Source: Microbacterium paraoxydans | GTDB lineage: Bacteria; Actinomycetota; Actinomycetes; Actinomycetales; Microbacteriaceae | Direction: 5' to 3' | NCBI RefSeq assembly: GCF_900105335.1 | Contig: NZ_LT629770.1 | Coordinates: forward strand, 620,001-684,000 | Length of the DNA stretch: 64,000 nt | Shown: positions 63,510 through 64,000 of the stretch, in pieces | How the letters are laid out: the number at the start of each line of letters is the position of its first letter | How positions within the stretch are numbered: the stretch's first letter is position 1 | Made by a program: the position numbers and the translations under genes | The notes under the pieces: generated by a model | Told to the model about the DNA's origin: nothing | The model's input: the letters and a program-made list of their open reading frames with translations, nothing else | Databases searched by the model: none

Positions 63510-63530
63510 CCGCGTACCCGGGGTCTCGGG

Positions 63531-63749
63531 TCAGCGGCGCGGGGCTCCGAGCTGCGCGAGGAGATGATCCACGGCATGCGGGTCGTGGCGGCGGGCCTGC
63601 TGTTCGCGGAGGAGGTCGAGGGCGAGGGTCCGACGCTGGGCGCGCCGCTCGATCCGGTGCTCGACCCCGGCGGTGACCCGGTCGGCGAGGCGCAGCAGGC
63701 CGCGCTCCGTCCGTGTGGGACTGACGAGGCGCAGGGTCGCGGCGGTCAT
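63531..63749 (-). CDS. Short basic protein downstream of an ArsR-like gene
   Basis: 72 residues, Arg/Leu-rich and helical (RTERGLLRLADRVTAGVEHR, RRTLALDLLREQQARRHDPH). Its ATG overlaps the stop codon of the preceding regulator gene (ATGA), so it is made with it. No signal peptide or known domain. Small helical partners of this kind often follow ArsR-like genes in actinobacteria; the function is unknown. Confidence 0.6.
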   Translation of the reverse strand: MTAATLRLVSPTRTERGLLRLADRVTAGVEHRIERRAQRRTLALDLLREQQARRHDPHAVDHLLAQLGAPRR

Positions 63750-64000
63750 GATGCCTCCGTCGTCTCGCCCGCACCGGCGAGGGCCTCCCGCGGCGACGTC
63801 GGCAGGTCGAACAGCTCGGCCCGCACGGAGACCCGTCGGACGTCGGGCCCGGTCTGACCCCGATAGCGTTCGATGGCCTGCTCGATGAGATCCTCGATCT
63901 CCTGCCGCAGCGCCATGGCCTGCGCCGGCGTGACGTCGAGGTGCGTCGTGATGGTGATGCCGACGTCGCGCCACCCCTCGGGAACGTCCGACTCCGGGCG
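63746..64000 (-). CDS. ArsR-like HTH regulator, C-terminal part (runs off window)
   Basis: The last 84 codons are present. They read PESDVPEGWRDVGITITTHL, then DVTPAQAMALRQEIEDLIEQ and AIERYRGQTGPDVRRVSVRA, the pattern of the C-terminal dimerization and ligand segment in the actinobacterial ArsR-like (HTH_20) regulators. The DNA-binding domain lies beyond the window edge, so the family call rests on the tail alone. Confidence 0.55.
   Translation of the reverse strand, partial: RPESDVPEGWRDVGITITTHLDVTPAQAMALRQEIEDLIEQAIERYRGQTGPDVRRVSVRAELFDLPTSPREALAGAGETTEAS

Overview
The window looks like chromosomal DNA of a high-GC Gram-positive actinobacterium, most likely Microbacteriaceae and probably Microbacterium. 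This rests on the strong G/C bias at third codon positions, the block ileS-folC-DUF4233-ndk ... rne-DUF4031 ... rplU-rpmA-obgE-proB-proA ... nadD-rsfS, a translational-type T-box leader on ileS, and many 4-bp ATGA/GTGA gene overlaps. The genus is inferred; no rRNA or tRNA gene is visible.

Region 1 (1 to about 15.5 kb) is accessory DNA. It opens with the 5' end of a cytochrome P450 gene, then a TetR regulator, a 14-helix MFS efflux pump, a second TetR, a GNAT acetyltransferase and a DUF1345 membrane protein. An HTH regulator coupled to a membrane-anchored M23 peptidase follows. Next is a 1186-residue MobF relaxase-helicase behind an oriT-like hairpin, so the region is probably part of a conjugative or mobilizable element. 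Downstream, in DNA visibly lower in G+C, lies a tightly coupled operon SIR2 - sce7726 family - sce7725 family. A small unknown gene and an AbiJ-NTD3-like/Mrr-like nuclease on the opposite strand come after it. I read this as a defence island, with the three-gene SIR2 operon the best candidate for an undescribed system. The element seems to end near 15.45 kb, where a recombinase keeps only its C-terminal HTH.

Region 2 (15.6 to 37.8 kb) is mostly core genome: an HExxH membrane protein, a DUF3500 lipoprotein, rsfS, nadD, proA, proB, obgE, rpmA, rplU, rne, a VKOR-like protein, ndk, folC and ileS. The ileS gene has a T-box leader (specifier AUC), and both the leader and the coding sequence carry a copy of a short REP-like repeat. 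Behind it sits a DUF559 nuclease-like gene bracketed by 12-bp inverted repeats.

Region 3 (37.8 to 60.5 kb) is a large peptide and D-amino-acid salvage locus built as two divergent operons around 49.75 kb. The leftward operon encodes a COG3375-type GNAT, a SIS-domain protein, an N-succinylamino-acid-racemase-type enolase, a class IV aminotransferase, an M19 dipeptidase, a GATase1 protein, a class C serine hydrolase and a complete Dpp/Opp-type ABC importer. The rightward operon encodes an M20 hydrolase, a second complete importer whose binding protein has a C-terminal membrane anchor, an S66 LD-carboxypeptidase and two tandem class A beta-lactamase-like hydrolases. A convergent P1-family (DmpA-like) peptidase closes the locus. 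Together these could import cell-wall-type peptides, cleave them, and convert released D-amino acids to L-forms through N-succinylation, racemization and desuccinylation.

Region 4 (60.6 kb to the end) holds valS with a small coupled gene, then a short gene and the 3' end of an ArsR-like regulator on the opposite strand.
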